A stretch of 64,000 bases of DNA from positions 53,506,964-53,570,963 of the forward strand of contig NC_080044.1 in assembly GCF_012489685.1 (NCBI RefSeq), in the 5' to 3' direction. Positions 26,434-40,969 of the stretch are shown one piece after another (within the stretch, counting starts at the first letter, position 1; the number at the start of each line of letters is the position of its first letter). The DNA is from Lotus japonicus. Taxonomy: Eukaryota > Streptophyta > Magnoliopsida > Fabales > Fabaceae. The notes under the pieces were generated by a model, which was given only the letters and a program-made list of their open reading frames with translations, did not search any database and was not told the DNA's origin. The position numbers were made by a program, and so were the translations under genes.

Positions 26434-26865
26434 ATATGTCTCCTTAAAAGTGCGTGGACTAATGATAGAACTTTCGACCTATAAAATTTAAACACACTTT
26501 TAACCATTGCGACCCACAGTAATTAAGTAACACTTGAAAAGTTAAAGTTTGAAACATAACATATGATGCTATGCTAACATGGTCAAGATGAAGATGAGAG
26601 TGAAAGGCTCAAGAAGCAAATCATTTATTTTAATTCTTTTACTAGAAATCATGACATATTGCAGGAATAATGGAACCACACATATTGATCAAGATTCTGC
26701 TTGATATATTTCTTGACAAACAAATTGATCAAGAAATCATGACTTGTAGTAGATAGTAGATACTTTAGGCATCGAATATGAGATGCAAATATTATTAGTT
26801 CCTGCATCTAACAGGAACATAACCATAACTGTTGATCAAGCTTAGTCCCACTCTCATGGAAGCAT
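26434..26865. other. 3' flank of the second protease gene
   Basis: Part of it (about 26555-26650) resembles the 3' flank of the first protease gene (gaagatgagagtgaaaggctcaag...). No other gene. Confidence 0.6.
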
Positions 26866-28668
<1,803 letters not shown>

Positions 28669-28742
28669 GTTGTTTTGCTAGTTGGTTATGATCAACTCAA
28701 TGGATGGTGGTGAGAATAGAAAGCATGTGAGTGGTTTATATA

Positions 28743-31129
28743 GAGAAATGAAAAGCCACTAGGGAGGAAGAAAACAATGGGAAATAATTGAATAAATGAA
28801 GAAGTTCCAAATAGGCATCAACAATCAATAATGATGAAGAACATAGACCAAAGTTGTTGCACTTTCGAGAGTTAGAGCAGAAGAAAAAGAAAAGATACAT
28901 TGGTTTTGCTCAAGTATAGAAAAGGAATTAGATTAATTTATTTGTGCATGACAACTCTTAAAAGGTTTTCAAAAAGTAGGAAAATTAGCTATGATTGGTT
29001 TAAGAAAACATTTTTTGTTTACAATTTTTATCAATATTTTTTGGAAAATAGTTTCCATTTTTTATTTTTTAAAATTTAGGAAACATTTTTGTTTGGATTA
29101 TCTGTTTTAATTTTCACCATATACTTCGACGTCGCCGCCACTGCCACTGTCATCACTGCCCCACCACAATCATCGTCGCTACAACCATTGAGTCTGTCGC
29201 TGTCACCGCCATTTCTACCACAACCAACTTCACTAGCTACCCGCAGCTATTGTAACCACCTACACCTTCTTCGCCTTTGCTGTCATTGCCATCATCATCG
29301 CATCCGCCCCCACCATCATTGTTGTACTTGTTACCATCATCATTACCACCGCCTCCGCCACCTCTACTACCACCATCACCGCTAATCATCTCATTGTCTC
29401 ACCGGTTGGTGGTCATGGTAGCGGTGGCGGCAATATTAATGGTGGCGGCGGCAATGGTGATGGTGGTAGTGGTAGTGGTAGTGGTAGTGGTGAAATTAGT
29501 TGCAGCTCGTTTTCATTTTAACTGAAAATGTTAACAAATTTTTTGTTTTCCGTTTTGGACGTAATATATTTGAAGATAACATTTTTTTTTTGAAAAGAAA
29601 GATAACATTTCCTAAGTATCAACTAAACACATTTTTAACTATATTTTTTTAATTTTTTTTAAATGAAAACAGGAAATGGGCAAATCAAACAGTGTCTAAT
29701 ATTTTCACACCTCGTAACAAACATGAAATAGACATAGAAAATAGAAAACTCAGATATAATAGTGATGTGTTAGAGAAAAAAAATTGTAAGAAACAAAAAG
29801 GGTGAAAATATGATAGAGTAGAAAATGAGTGTGAATGTATAAGACTATATTGAAATGAAATAAACACATGAGAGATTTTTCTTGATGAGAATTTTCTTTG
29901 TGTGAAATTAAGTGCTATTGTGTGGTGAGTGAGAGTAATGGTTGAAGAGGGTGGTGTGCATGGTGTCAAGAAGACATGAATTAATTATCTAAAAAGATTA
30001 AATTGTAGTTTTATATTAGATTCTAACATTCTCGAGGGTAACATTAATGGTGTCATGAGCAAACTACCCCAAAAATTTAAGCTGCCCTCTCACACAAGAA
30101 TCCATTTAGACTTGAAGCATTGACAATGCACAGACCCATCTAGGCATTTATCATGTGCTGAAATTCAACATTTTTCTTAAAATAATGAGAGCAATAATGA
30201 TCGAAATCTAAATCACTTAGTTATTGAAACTCTGATACCACGGTATAAACCAACTATGTCAAAAACATAAGCTTGGGTGAGAACACCATAAATAATTTTA
30301 TATTTTATTCTTACAGATACTTCTGGTTTTGAGCCACCATGTGTGTTGCAAGTGGAGAGCATGGTTGTGATAACTGTTTTTATCCTTAGCCAACTTGATC
30401 GTTTGTGAAGATGCACAAAACTACAAATTCGCAGTCCATTCTGTTTCCAAACTGTGCATGTTGGGAAGTAAAATATTGGTAAAATTGATGATGACGAAAA
30501 GCTGTTACCATTAATTTCACATCTAATTTGGCTTGAACATGACATTGATTCCATTGCATATGGCAATAAGATAATCAGATTTTCAATTTTGGTTTTCTAT
30601 TCGAAATAGAAAAGAAAAATTCAATTAATTCCCTACTCTCAGTTTTCTACGCTACGATTGAGATAAGATTATGATATTGATAACTTACTTGTTAGAGATC
30701 ATGAAGATAAACACTTGTTTGAGAAGTGTTAAAATGCATGGTTATCATAAGTTGGTAGGGTAATTTGCCCAAGAATTTCTATGTCTTCAGTGTATATCAT
30801 TTGCCTAGGTAGTTGCTTGTAGTAAAGTGTTGCATTAGCGTAATGCATTTGATCTACCAAAACTTGAAAAAATGAAAACTAAATTCCTAATGAAGCATTT
30901 TATTTTTTTCTTGTGGTTTAAGTACATCAAGTAGGCCATCTTAACCCAAGTGCTGAGTGGGTCAATTTTGTGATCTTCTGTTTTATAGACCGAGAGATCT
31001 ATGGCGTGCCTTAATTGCCCTGCCTCTTTTTCTAAGGTTTTAACATTCTTTTTGTTAATTCTATGGCGTGAACTTGACAATACTCCTTTTGTTTATACTT
31101 TCCATCTGTTTAATGCGCAAATGTAATTT
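28743..31129. other. Spacer with codon-like microsatellites
   Basis: 29130-29500 is rich in CCACCA/TGGTGG-type repeats and gives spurious ORFs on both strands. Nothing else from 28743 to 31129 can be assigned; ORFs at 29685, 30213 and 30835 have no recognisable domain. Confidence 0.55.
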
Positions 31130-31808
31130 CACGTTGTTAACTACAAGTTTGAGATAATTTCGACTCATAAGGTATAATTCGACTATGAACGAGGGAAGTC
31201 GAATTCATGAGGCATTGGGCATGTAAAATTTGCTAAGTGTCAAATCAGGTTGGCGATTAAGGTCGAATATGAGCGAATAGTTTCTGACTCAAGGTTTGGA
31301 CTTTGATGTGGAAAAGATATGATACTGAGAGACGGTTGTTAGCGGTATGACGTAAGGAGGACACGTGTAAGACGAGAAGACGTTCCAGAAAACACTTGTA
31401 ATCGTCTCATTAGTAGACCGTTAGGAAGCAGTTATGTTTTAGGTCTATAAATAGTGGATTTTTGCATTGAATCAGGGTTCACGAATCTACTTCCTTGAAT
31501 GTACTCAAAACGCTTACAGTCGAATGCAATGACTACAAGCAAATTTAGAGGGAAAAGTATGGATTTCGTGCAACTCTTGTATTTTAGATTCGATTCGATT
31601 ATTATATATATAAATAAAGTTTCAATACTTGTTCTTTAACTTTCATTGAATCTATTCTTTTAAATATGTTTTCCTATTGAATTTTCTTAGTTTTGCCAAT
31701 TAATACCTGAAATATTTTCACCAAAGAACCCAAGAGGACTCGAATCCAGTCCCAGATTGATCCTTAGATTCTCTATTTGTTTTACCAAAATTTAGTGTAA
31801 ACACACGT
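31130..31808. mobile_element. Solo LTR (669 bp) with 5-bp TSD
   Basis: The LTR is 31135-31803. It begins TGTTAACTACAAG and ends TTAGTGTAAACA (TGTT...AACA). The 5-bp duplication cacgt flanks it (31130-31134, 31804-31808). A TATA box, tataaata, lies at about 31445-31452. No internal retrotransposon region remains, so the element was lost by LTR-LTR recombination. Family not assigned. Confidence 0.88.
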
Positions 31809-32119
31809 ATCTCATACTATTGATGTGGAAGTTAAAATTTGACACATTGAGTTTAACTTGAATTCGAGAAATAAGTTTTTACCACGTTGATTTCAACTTA
31901 AAACTATATTAAATTCAACCGAAATTCAAATAGACACTCGTGTATGTTTGACCAAACATACTTTCATGTATCTCAAGATGTCAACATACAACATAGAAGT
32001 TAAAATTTGTCACATTAAGTTTAACGTAGATCAGAGAAGCAAGATTTTATCACGTTGAATTCAACGTTAATCCACTTTGAGATATGAAAATCCAAACTCA
32101 CACACACATACATATATAT
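31809..32119. repeat. Diverged tandem repeat next to the pararetrovirus
   Basis: Two related units of about 170 bp begin at about 31829 and 32000. Each contains gaagttaaaatttg(a/t)cacatt and tcacgttga(a/t)ttcaac. A CA/TA microsatellite (about 32098-32121) follows. Confidence 0.65.
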
Positions 32120-32343
32120 ATGATGTATTTTATGAGAAATGTGATCTTACGTGAGAAAATGATGATAAATCACGACCGTTAGATCAAATCATTAATGGTT
32201 TAGATTAAAACATGAAGTTAAATGATCACATGACCATTAATTTGATTTAATATGAACCATTAATGATTAGATCTAACTGTCGTGATTTATTCTCATTTTC
32301 TCACATAAGATGTAAGATGACTTTTCTTTTAAGATACATCCTC
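32120..32343. mobile_element. Foldback MITE at the left edge of the pararetrovirus
   Basis: The arms gagaaaatgatgataaatc and the inverse of 32285-32301 pair over about 70 bp with few mismatches; both outer arms carry a gatgtat block. The TSD was not resolved. It separates the TA microsatellite from the viral left end. Confidence 0.65.
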
Positions 32344-32353
32344 ATAACCCCTC

Positions 32354-32371
32354 TTGGTATCAGAGCCTGAT
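32354..32371 (+). promoter_or_regulatory. tRNA-Met primer binding site of the pararetrovirus
   Basis: The sequence tggtatcagagcc is complementary to the 3' end of plant initiator tRNA-Met, the minus-strand primer of Caulimoviridae. It lies about 10 bp inside the left end of the viral insert, so the integrated copy opens almost exactly at the minus-strand start. Confidence 0.9.
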
Positions 32372-32774
32372 GGGGAAGTAGGAACATGTTAATTAAGTTA
32401 GATATAAGTTGTTTATCTGCTTTGTTCTTACATAATTAAGCACTATGGAAACGGATCCAGACTGGTAGTACACTTTTGAACTAAACTAAAATGAAAACCT
32501 TTCTTGAAGATCTTCTAGGATTATTACTATTCAGACTTAGGATCATATCTGCAGCGGAGGCATTAAGGCAGTAAGTCCCTGTGTGGCGGTAAGTCTATAT
32601 TTGGGCCATACTACAGATATGATATTTTATTTCTGAATATTTTTAATGTCCTTGTTTAGTTTCTTTTTGTGGTGGCTTAAGTCTGATCCAGATCTATACT
32701 GCTCAACTATTAAGAACAACTCAGAGCATAACTTATATTTCTAATTTATTTATCTGTTTCTATAGAACCAGGTG

Positions 32775-33736
32775 ATGGCGATGATACTTATGGGTGAGGA
32801 AGATTTGTTTTTCTTGATGCTTCGCTCTTTTTCCTCCAAGCTTTCTTTCAAATCTTCCCAACCCTCTTCTTCTTCCATCGATCATCATCATCATCAATCT
32901 AATCAATTAAAATCCAAAAATTTTTTCAAAGAAGAAATTCATTTTGAAGACATCAATCAAGATCTCGATAACTGGGAAATTCCAAAAATTTCTCATACTG
33001 AGATCTATAAACCAAATGGATCTTTCTTCAAGAGGTCCGATTTCATAATCAAAACTGTTGAACAAACTTATAAACTCAGGACTGATGATGAAGAAATTCA
33101 TCTGCTTTCTGAAAGATCCATCAAAGATCATATCAATAAGAACTTTAACTATCTACATATAGGTAGTGTTCAAGTAGGTCTAAAACCCATGACTAGGAAG
33201 TCTCTTGATATAGCTGTACTTCTTTGTCTTAGGGATGTTAGACATAATCGTTTCCATGACTCCCTCTTAGGCACGGTTGAAACCAGCCTGAGCAACGGAC
33301 CAATCTTTTTCAATTGTTTCCCTGACCTGACGGTTAGTCTGGATGATAAAAACATTCTTGACGTTCTCTTCCTAAATATCAAGCTTCACGGTCTTGATAT
33401 GAAGGATGATTTTGTCCCTATCTCTTTAATCTATAGGGTTCAATACAAAGTAATGAACTCTATCAAATCTTATTTCTTGCGAACAAATTGTGAGAAATCG
33501 GGAGAAACAACCCTTTTCCTTACAGATTATGATAAGGCAAATGTTATTGTTCCCAAAACTATTCAATGGAGCGATATCACCCTTCCTGAAAAATGGTCCT
33601 TGGAAAAGGCTGCTCCTGCCCAACCTGTTGAAACTCCTGAGTTTCGTGAAATCATCCAACACCAATCTGGCCAAGTTGATCTCATCTTTGATAGGAGAAA
33701 TTCTTTCTCTATCCCTAGATCTGTTAGGACATCCTC
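32775..33736 (+). pseudogene. Pararetroviral movement-protein region (truncated by LTR)
   Basis: The frame begins at the ATG at 32775 and encodes a 30K-superfamily-like movement domain. The block LHIGSVQVGLKPMTRKSLD and the later hydrophobic and charged strands match caulimovirid movement proteins by eye. The viral part ends at 33736, where a solo LTR starts; the frame gains five LTR-derived residues and stops at 33755. The frame after the LTR (from 34950) is in register with this one once the LTR and one TSD copy are discounted, so this was the N-terminal part of a long polyprotein rather than a separate gene. Movement proteins of the family form tubules at plasmodesmata. The copy is broken. 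Confidence 0.82.
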
Positions 33737-34949
33737 TGTAAGATCAAAGTTTTGATCTAGTAGTACAACTCTATGTTTTGATGATTACAAGTTAACCTTT
33801 TGATATGAACAATTGTGGTACTCTAACGTGTTTTTCTGAGTGTGCTATTTACAGGCTCTGACCTCAACTCAATCTCACACAAATCAGAAGCACTGTGTAT
33901 AAAGAGCAACCCAAGCAACGCTTTCGCATTCACCATGTTCAGTATGAACAGTGGAAAAGCTTCAGAAGTTCTGAAGTTATACAAACTCTGATGTGGACTC
34001 AGTCACTAGAAGTTCTGAAGATCCAGAAAGTCTGATAACCAAGAAACACTGAAGGCTCAGATGTTCTGATGGTGTAGAAGACTCTGAAGATCCAGAAGCT
34101 GATTAGTGAAGTTCTGATGTCCAGAAGCAAGATACTCTGAAGACCATGTTCTTCCCTCTGAGTTCAGAATCAGAAGAAACAATGGTCAGAGGATCTGGGC
34201 TTTCCCTCTGACTCTGATCAACCGGCTTCACAAGTTCCAATATGAAGCATTCCCCTGATCAGAAGTCTCCTAGGTTTAAAGGTCGCGTCGCTATCCAAGT
34301 ACAAAAGCTACTGTACCTTCCTGACGACTTACCTAACAGTCTCAGACACAGCAGAAGCTGGATTTTCCAGAACTGCCCTCCAACGGTAGCATTTCCCATG
34401 CAACGCTCAACCCTAATCCTTGGAGTATATAAAGAGGCTGAAGACTGAAAGAAACGGCTAGAAGCATTCATATACGCGCAAGACAAACTTAAATTCTTCT
34501 AAGCTTTCTTTCATCTGAAATTCATTGAGTTTACTATTAGCTTTTTAGAAGCAAATCTCTTGTAAACAATTCTTTGATAAACAGTTTGTTTAGTTCCTTT
34601 AGGAGATCAAGGCTGATCGGATCCTAGAGAAGACTAAGAGAGTGAATCTTAGTGTGAGCTAAGTCAGTGTAATTGTTAGTCATTTGTAGGTTTCAAGTGC
34701 AGTTGTAACTCTTACCTGATTAGTGGATTGCCTTCATTCTAAGAAGGAAGAAATCACCTTAACGGGTGGACTGGAGTAGCTTGAGTGATTTATCAAGTGA
34801 ACCAGGATAAAATCCTTGTGTGCTTTTCTATCTCTTATCTTTAGCACTTAAGTTCTCAAAAGATTTGTCAAAATCTTTAAGGTGGAAGTTTTATACTGAA
34901 AACGTTATTCAAACCCCCCCTTTCTACCGTTTTTCATACCTTCATCCTC
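33732..34949. mobile_element. Solo LTR, SIRE/Maximus-like (copia), inside the pararetrovirus
   Basis: The LTR is 33737-34944 (1208 bp), starting TGTAAGATCAAAG and ending CATACCTTCA. The 5-bp duplication tcctc (33732-33736, 34945-34949) flanks it. The internal text with many cagaagttctgaag-type words, the early gttttgatgattacaag block and the attcaaacccccc stretch near the 3' end are typical of legume SIRE LTRs as I know them. A TATA box, tatataaag, lies at about 34426-34434. It entered the viral copy after viral integration. Confidence 0.88.
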
Positions 34950-37900
34950 TAATGATTTCCAATCAGCCATGTCCAGAAGATCTTTTTCTATGTCTAGAAG
35001 GAACCAACCCGAGTCAAGTGCTCGTCCTTCAATCTCTCATGACGGATCAACTATCCATCTTGCAGGATATGTCAATTCTACTCCTGTCAAGACCACCTAT
35101 GACAAAGGTGATGAAGATCATCAATCCACTTTGTCTCCAACATATTCTTCTCTAGAAACCACTGGAGAAACTTCTGATTTCATTGGAGCTATCAATGCTG
35201 AATTTGTCATTGACAAAGAAGGCATCCGAGCTGACTTTTACTCTGATCGTTGGACTAAGCAAAGAGAATGGTTCTTTGCAAATTACCAAGGTAAGAGGAG
35301 AAAGAAAGTCCAAGATCGATTTTATGGGTTCCTCGAACTTGTTCAACAAAATATCTTCTTCTTTGACTGGTTTCATGCGTACACCATTAAGAAGAAAATC
35401 CCTTACCCTTATCAAGTTGACGTTATTAGTTGGCAGCTTAAGGATGGCAAAGAAACCCTCTCAAACTTACCTCCTAAAACTCCTTTCTTCCTTAAAGGAG
35501 CTCAATCTGCACTTGTTTTGGCTTCTCCCTTCAAAACCAGAGAAGGAGAAGGTGATGTCACCAGCAAAGACATCAAAGACCTTATGGAACAAGCCAATTA
35601 TACCAACAAGTATCTTCAGACCCTTGGAGAATCTCAAACGAATGATTCTTCTGTAAAAGGGAAAGGAAAGATCAAGATTGAATCTTCCTCTTCCTCTGCT
35701 CCTCCTGATATCCCTAAAGGATGTCAACTGGAAAAGCCTCTATTCAAGCCTTTCCAAATCAGTAGCCGTTCTAAGCACTCGGCTCAATCTCTTGGTGCCA
35801 AAAATGAATCGGACAATGAACTTCTCCAAAAGGTTGTTGAGAAACTTAAGCTTCTCAATCAAGTAGTTCCTGAATCCCCTGCTACTACCCCAGTAGCAGT
35901 CTCTGCTCCTGCTCCTCCAACAGCAGCTCCGGAACCTGTTATCCGTAGAAGTTCTACGCGTAATGCCTCTGCTTCTTCGTTGAATAACATTGAAGAAGGA
36001 GAGTCTGATGTTCAATCTGTTAAAAGTATTCCTGCTGTTAACCCAGTCATTCACAATTCTAAGAATCAGTGGAGGAAGGAAACCAAACTCTATTACCCTA
36101 GAGCCACTGCTCCAGATCTCCTATTAGAAGAAAAGGATTCTTCTAATTTCAAAAGTTTTAGCGCCAACAATGTCTATGAATGGAACATTGATGGTGAAAA
36201 TGAGTATGGCATCACCAAAATCCTCCAAAACATGACCATGGTTGCCACTGCTTATGAAACCTCCAACAATTGTCCTGAATCCCTTATTGTCGAAATCTTG
36301 GTTGCTGGTTTCTGTGGCCAACTCAAAGGATGGTGGGATAATTATCTCACTGAGGATGAGAAGAATCAAATCTTGACTGCAGTCAAATCTGATGAAGAAG
36401 GTAATCCCATTATTGAAGATGGCAAGTTTATTTTTGATGCCGTCAATTCCTTAATCTTTACCATAGCCCAACATTTCGTTGGAGATCCTTCCCTCATCAA
36501 AGATAGATCTGGTGATCTTCTATCTAATCTCAAGTGTAAATCTTTAGGAGATTTCAGGTGGTATAAGGATACGTTCTTAACCAGAGTTTACACTCGAGAA
36601 GATAGTCAACATGCCTTCTGGAAAGAGAAATTCTTGGCAGGTCTTCCTAAATCTTTTGGTGACAAAGTTCGTGAAAAACTTAGAAGCCAAAATCCTGGGG
36701 GAGAAATCCCTTATCAAACTCTTAGTTATGGCCAGCTCATAGCTATTATCCAAAGAGTTGCTCTTAAAATCTGTCAAGATGACAAAATCCAACAGCAACT
36801 CACCAAGGAGAAATCTCAGAATCGCAGAGATTTGGGTACCTTCTGTGAACAGTTTGGTATTCAGGGTTGCCCCAAGAAACCTAAACCCAGAAAGCAAGAT
36901 CCTCCTCCTAAACAACAGTGGAGAAGGAAATCTAGCCAAAATCATGATCATAGGAAGCCCAAACCTAGATCTAAACCCCATTCCACACAAGCTGCAAAGA
37001 CCCCTCCTGAGAATAGACCTCAAGGAAAAGATGTCACCTGCTACAACTGTGGCAAGCCAGGCCATATTAGCAGGTATTGCAGGCTCAAAAGGAGAATCTC
37101 TGAACTTCATCTTGAACCAGAGATTGAAGATAAGATCAATAACCTTCTCATTCAAACTTCTGATGAAGAAGAATCTGTCCCTTCGGACTCCGAGGTCTCT
37201 GAAGACCTAAATCAAATCCAGAATGATGATGATCAATCGTCATCTTCTATCAATGTCTTGACCAATGAGCAGGACTTAATCTTCAGGGCCATCGATTCTA
37301 TCCCAGATCCTGATGAGAAGAAAGTCTATTTGGAACGTCTTAAACTTACTCTTGAAGATAGGCCTCCAAAAAGTCCTATTACTACCAATAAGTTCAATCT
37401 CAAAGACACCTTCAAGCGTCTTGAAAAATCTACCATCAAACCTGTCACCATCCAAGACCTTCAATCTGAAGTCCATATCCTTAAGGATGAGGTTAAGAGC
37501 CTCAAACAAATCCAAACTAGTCAGCAACTTATCTTAGAAAAACTGACTGAAGAAAATTCTAATGGAGGTAGCTCTTCAAGTTCTTCATCAACATCAACTT
37601 CCAATCGTGCTCCTAACAACAATGTTGGTGACTTTCTGGAAATAATTAACTATGTTACCATTCAGAAATTTTACATCAATATTACGATCATTATAGGTGA
37701 TTTTATTTTAGAAACTCCAGCACTTTTTGACACTGGTGCTGATTCCAGTTGTATTTCTGAGGGACTTATTCCCACCAGATATTTTGAAAAAACAACTGAG
37801 AAACTTAGTGGTGCTGAAGGTTCTAAACTAATAATAAAATATAAGATCCCCTCGGCTATTATCAAAAATGATAGTCTTGAGATAGAAACCTCCTTTCTGC

Positions 37901-39567
37901 TAGTCAGAAATTTAACCCACAAAGTCATTATAGAGACGCCTTTCATAAAAAAGCTCTTCCCTTACAACACTGATGAAAAGGGCATCACTGTCCAACATCA
38001 TGGACAGCCAATTGTTTTTAAATTCTCTAAACCTCCCTTTGTTAAGACCCTAAACATTATATCTTACAAGGAGAAACAAATCAATTTCCTCAAGGAAGAA
38101 ATCTCTTACAAAAATATTGAAGTTCAATTACAGCAACCCTCTGTCAAATCCAGGATTGAAAATATTTTAGAAAACATTCAATCCAGCATTTGTTTTGATT
38201 TACCTAATGCTTTTTGGGAGAGGAAGAGCCATATGGTTGAACTTCCTTATGAAAAAGATTTTTCTGATAAACAAATCCCTACTAAAGCTAGGCCGATCCA
38301 AATGAATGAAGAACTTCTTCAATTTTTCCAAAGAGAAATCAACGATCTTCTGCAGAAAAAATTGATTCGCAGAAGTAAGAGTCCCTGGTCCTGCGCAGCC
38401 TTTTATGTCAACAAACAGGCTGAGATAGAACGAGGAACCCCCAGGCTTGTTATCAACTACAAGCCTCTCAATCAAGCTCTTTGTTGGATTAGGTATCCTA
38501 TCCCCAACAAAAAAGATCTCCTAGCCAGATTACATGACGCTAAGATTTTTTCAAAATTTGACATGAAGTCTGGATTTTGGCAAATCCAATTACAGGAAAA
38601 GGATAGGTATAAAACCGCTTTTACTGTCCCCTTCGGACAATATGAGTGGAATGTTATGCCGTTTGGTTTAAAAAATGCCCCCTCTGAATTTCAGAGAATC
38701 ATGAATGAAATCTTCAATCCTTAATCTAAATTCGCTATTGTTTATATTGATGATGTTCTGATCTTTTCTCAATCCATTGATCAACATTTCAAACACCTCA
38801 ATACCTTCATTTCCATCATCAAGAAGAATGGAATGGCAGTGTCTAAAACAAAAGTCAGTTTGTTTCAAACCAAAATCAGGTTCCTTGGTCACAATATCCA
38901 TCAAGGAACAATTATCCCCATCAATAGAGCTATTGAGTTCACAGACAAATTTCCAGATCAAATCATAGACAAAACCCAATTACAAAGGTTCTTGGGATGT
39001 CTCAATTATGTTGCTGATTTCTGTCCGCAACTCAGTACTATAATCAAACCCCTTCATGATAGACTCAAGAAGGACCCCCCACCTTGGTCTGATATTCATA
39101 CCAATGTGGTCAAGCAGATCAAACTGCGAATCAAAAATCTCCCTTGTCTTTATCTCCCAAATCCTCAAGCTTTTAAAATTGTTGAAACTGATGCTTCAGA
39201 TATTGGCTTCGGCGGTATTTTGAAACAAAAAATTATTGACAAAGAACAAATTATAGCTTTTACTTCAAAACATTGGAACCCTGCTCAGCAGAATTATTCT
39301 ACTGTTAAAAAAGAAGTTTTAGCAATTGTTTTATCTATTTCAAATTTCCAATCAGATTTGATCAATCAAAAATTCTTGGTCCGTGTGGACTGCAAATCTG
39401 CTAAAGATATTCTACAAAAAGATGTCAAAAATTTAGCTTCAAAACATATCTTCGCAAGATGGCAAGCTATTTTAAGCGTTTTTGACTTTGAGATAGAATA
39501 TATAAAAGGATCTACAAATTCTCTTCCTGATTTTCTTACTCGTGAGTATTTGCAGGGAAGATCTTAG
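34950..39567 (+). pseudogene. Pararetroviral coat/protease/RT/RNase H polyprotein region, one stop
   Basis: One frame covers, counting from the Met at 34969: a charged N-terminal part; a coat-protein-like region (about residues 350-640, with FWKEKFLAGLPKSFGDK); a basic stretch and CCHC zinc knuckle CYNCGKPGHISRYC (nt about 37040-37080); an aspartic protease motif LFDTGADSS (about 37723); then RT and RNase H. RT blocks include KARPIQMNEE, FDMKSGFWQIQL and VMPFGLKNAPSEFQ. A TAA at 38722-38724 interrupts RT 18 bases before the intact YIDD catalytic box (38743-38754). After it, the frame is open to the natural-looking end at 39567, with RNase H residues in VETDASD, KKEVLAIV and VRVDCKSA. The stop and the LTR insertion are the only breaks I see. 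Confidence 0.9.
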
Positions 39568-39568
39568 A

Positions 39569-40879
39569 ATGGCCTCCAGAGCAGATTATGCTTTAGCTTT
39601 GTCGCCTTGAATCATTTGAGCCTACTGCTCAAATCCAATCTTCTCAACCAAAGCAAACCAAAGCAGATTATGCTTTACCCATCCAAACACTTCTTGCCCT
39701 CAAACAATCAGGCTTAGATGAAATACCTCAAGGCCTTGTTAAACTCCCAAAAAAGACCTGGGCCAGCATCGCAGATGAAGATGATGACCAGGATCTCCAA
39801 TCTCTCCAAACTATCATTGATAAAACCAAAAACATAGCAACTCATTACGGGAAAAAACCTGTTGTTGCTCAATCCAGTCAGCCTAACCAGAGTTCCGGTT
39901 ACCTGACCAAATCAATCTCCAGATTCCAAACTCTCATTGAACCAGAATGGTGGGACAACTCTGGAGGAGTTAACCTTGCCAACAAAATTGGTATTAAACT
40001 CTTCCCTAACCATCTTGACCCCATTCATCCAAATAAAACCCAAAGGTTCTACGAGTTCATTCTTGTAGACACAGACAGCGTAGAAATCAAGCATTTTAGG
40101 GGTAAATCTGATGACTCCCTAATTACTCATTCTACACTCCAAATTCTCCGTGTCCTTCGTCCCACTAACTTTGGACCCAACCCAAATAGCTACAAAAAAT
40201 TCTCCCAAAACTTTGACCCAGTAGGTTTTAACTATTGGGACTACATTAGAGCTTGGGATAACACAATCCTAGGTTTGCAGAATAAAAATTTCAAACATTC
40301 TTGGCTCATTTATTTCAAATGGACCAACCAATACTCTTTTCCAAATGGAATTTCTTTGGACCAACAATCGAAATCTTTCCCTCGGAAGTTCTTGAGGGTT
40401 ACAATCATTTCCTAAAACATTGGAACAAAGAATTAAACAATTACCCTGATTGTTTAAATTTTTATACAATCTTTTCCCTCTCATGGGTATTTTCCTGGCG
40501 TTATGGTCTTAAGACTAAAACCCAACCAATTCTCTTCAAACAAGCTCTTATCAAATGGTGGAAGATTTTTGATGCGTCCAAGGCCTACAAAGAGAATGTT
40601 AATCAGTGGTTTAAGTCCAACCAGAGTTGTCTCAAGCACGCCAGTCCACAATCTAGCCTCTTGCTCAATCAGAAGGCCCATATCACAGCGGCCCTTGCAG
40701 GAGCTTCAACGGAAGAAGACTTGCTGAAGAATCTCCAAACGGCCCTTCAATTATTGAAAGAGCCAAAGGAGCAGGCCTCATCCTCAAAGGCCCCCCAGCA
40801 GAAAATCTCCACACAATCTTCTTTCGGGTCAGATTTTGTCCTGGAATCTTTGGAATCAAGTGATGATGACCTTTGCTGA
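39569..40879 (+). pseudogene. Pararetroviral second ORF, frame-broken
   Basis: It starts two bases after the polyprotein stop. The ATG frame (MASRADYALAL) closes at 39608. The body then runs in another frame from 39612 to about 40340 (KLPKKTWASIADED, FQTLIEPEWWDNSGG, NFGPNPNSYKKFS). It then returns to the first frame to 40879 (FFGPTIEIFPSEVLEG, ending LESLESSDDDLC). The first break coincides with an extra 82 bp bounded by the repeat gcagattatgcttta (39581 and 39663). The second is a small indel at about 40320-40350. The function of this ORF in related viruses is not known to me. It holds the position of the transactivator/inclusion gene of caulimoviruses, but I see no diagnostic motif. Confidence 0.72.
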
Positions 40880-40969
40880 AGCTTTGTCGTCTTGAATCAT
40901 TTGATTTTGTAATAATTCAATCTCAATTATTGTAATTCGCTGTAGCAACAGTAGACTTTTTACTGTAGC

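Noticed and set aside
29089..29525. Overlapping ORFs on the plus strand (98 and 82 aa)
   Set aside because: Both are translations of CCACCA/TGGTGG-type microsatellite; no domain and no splice context.
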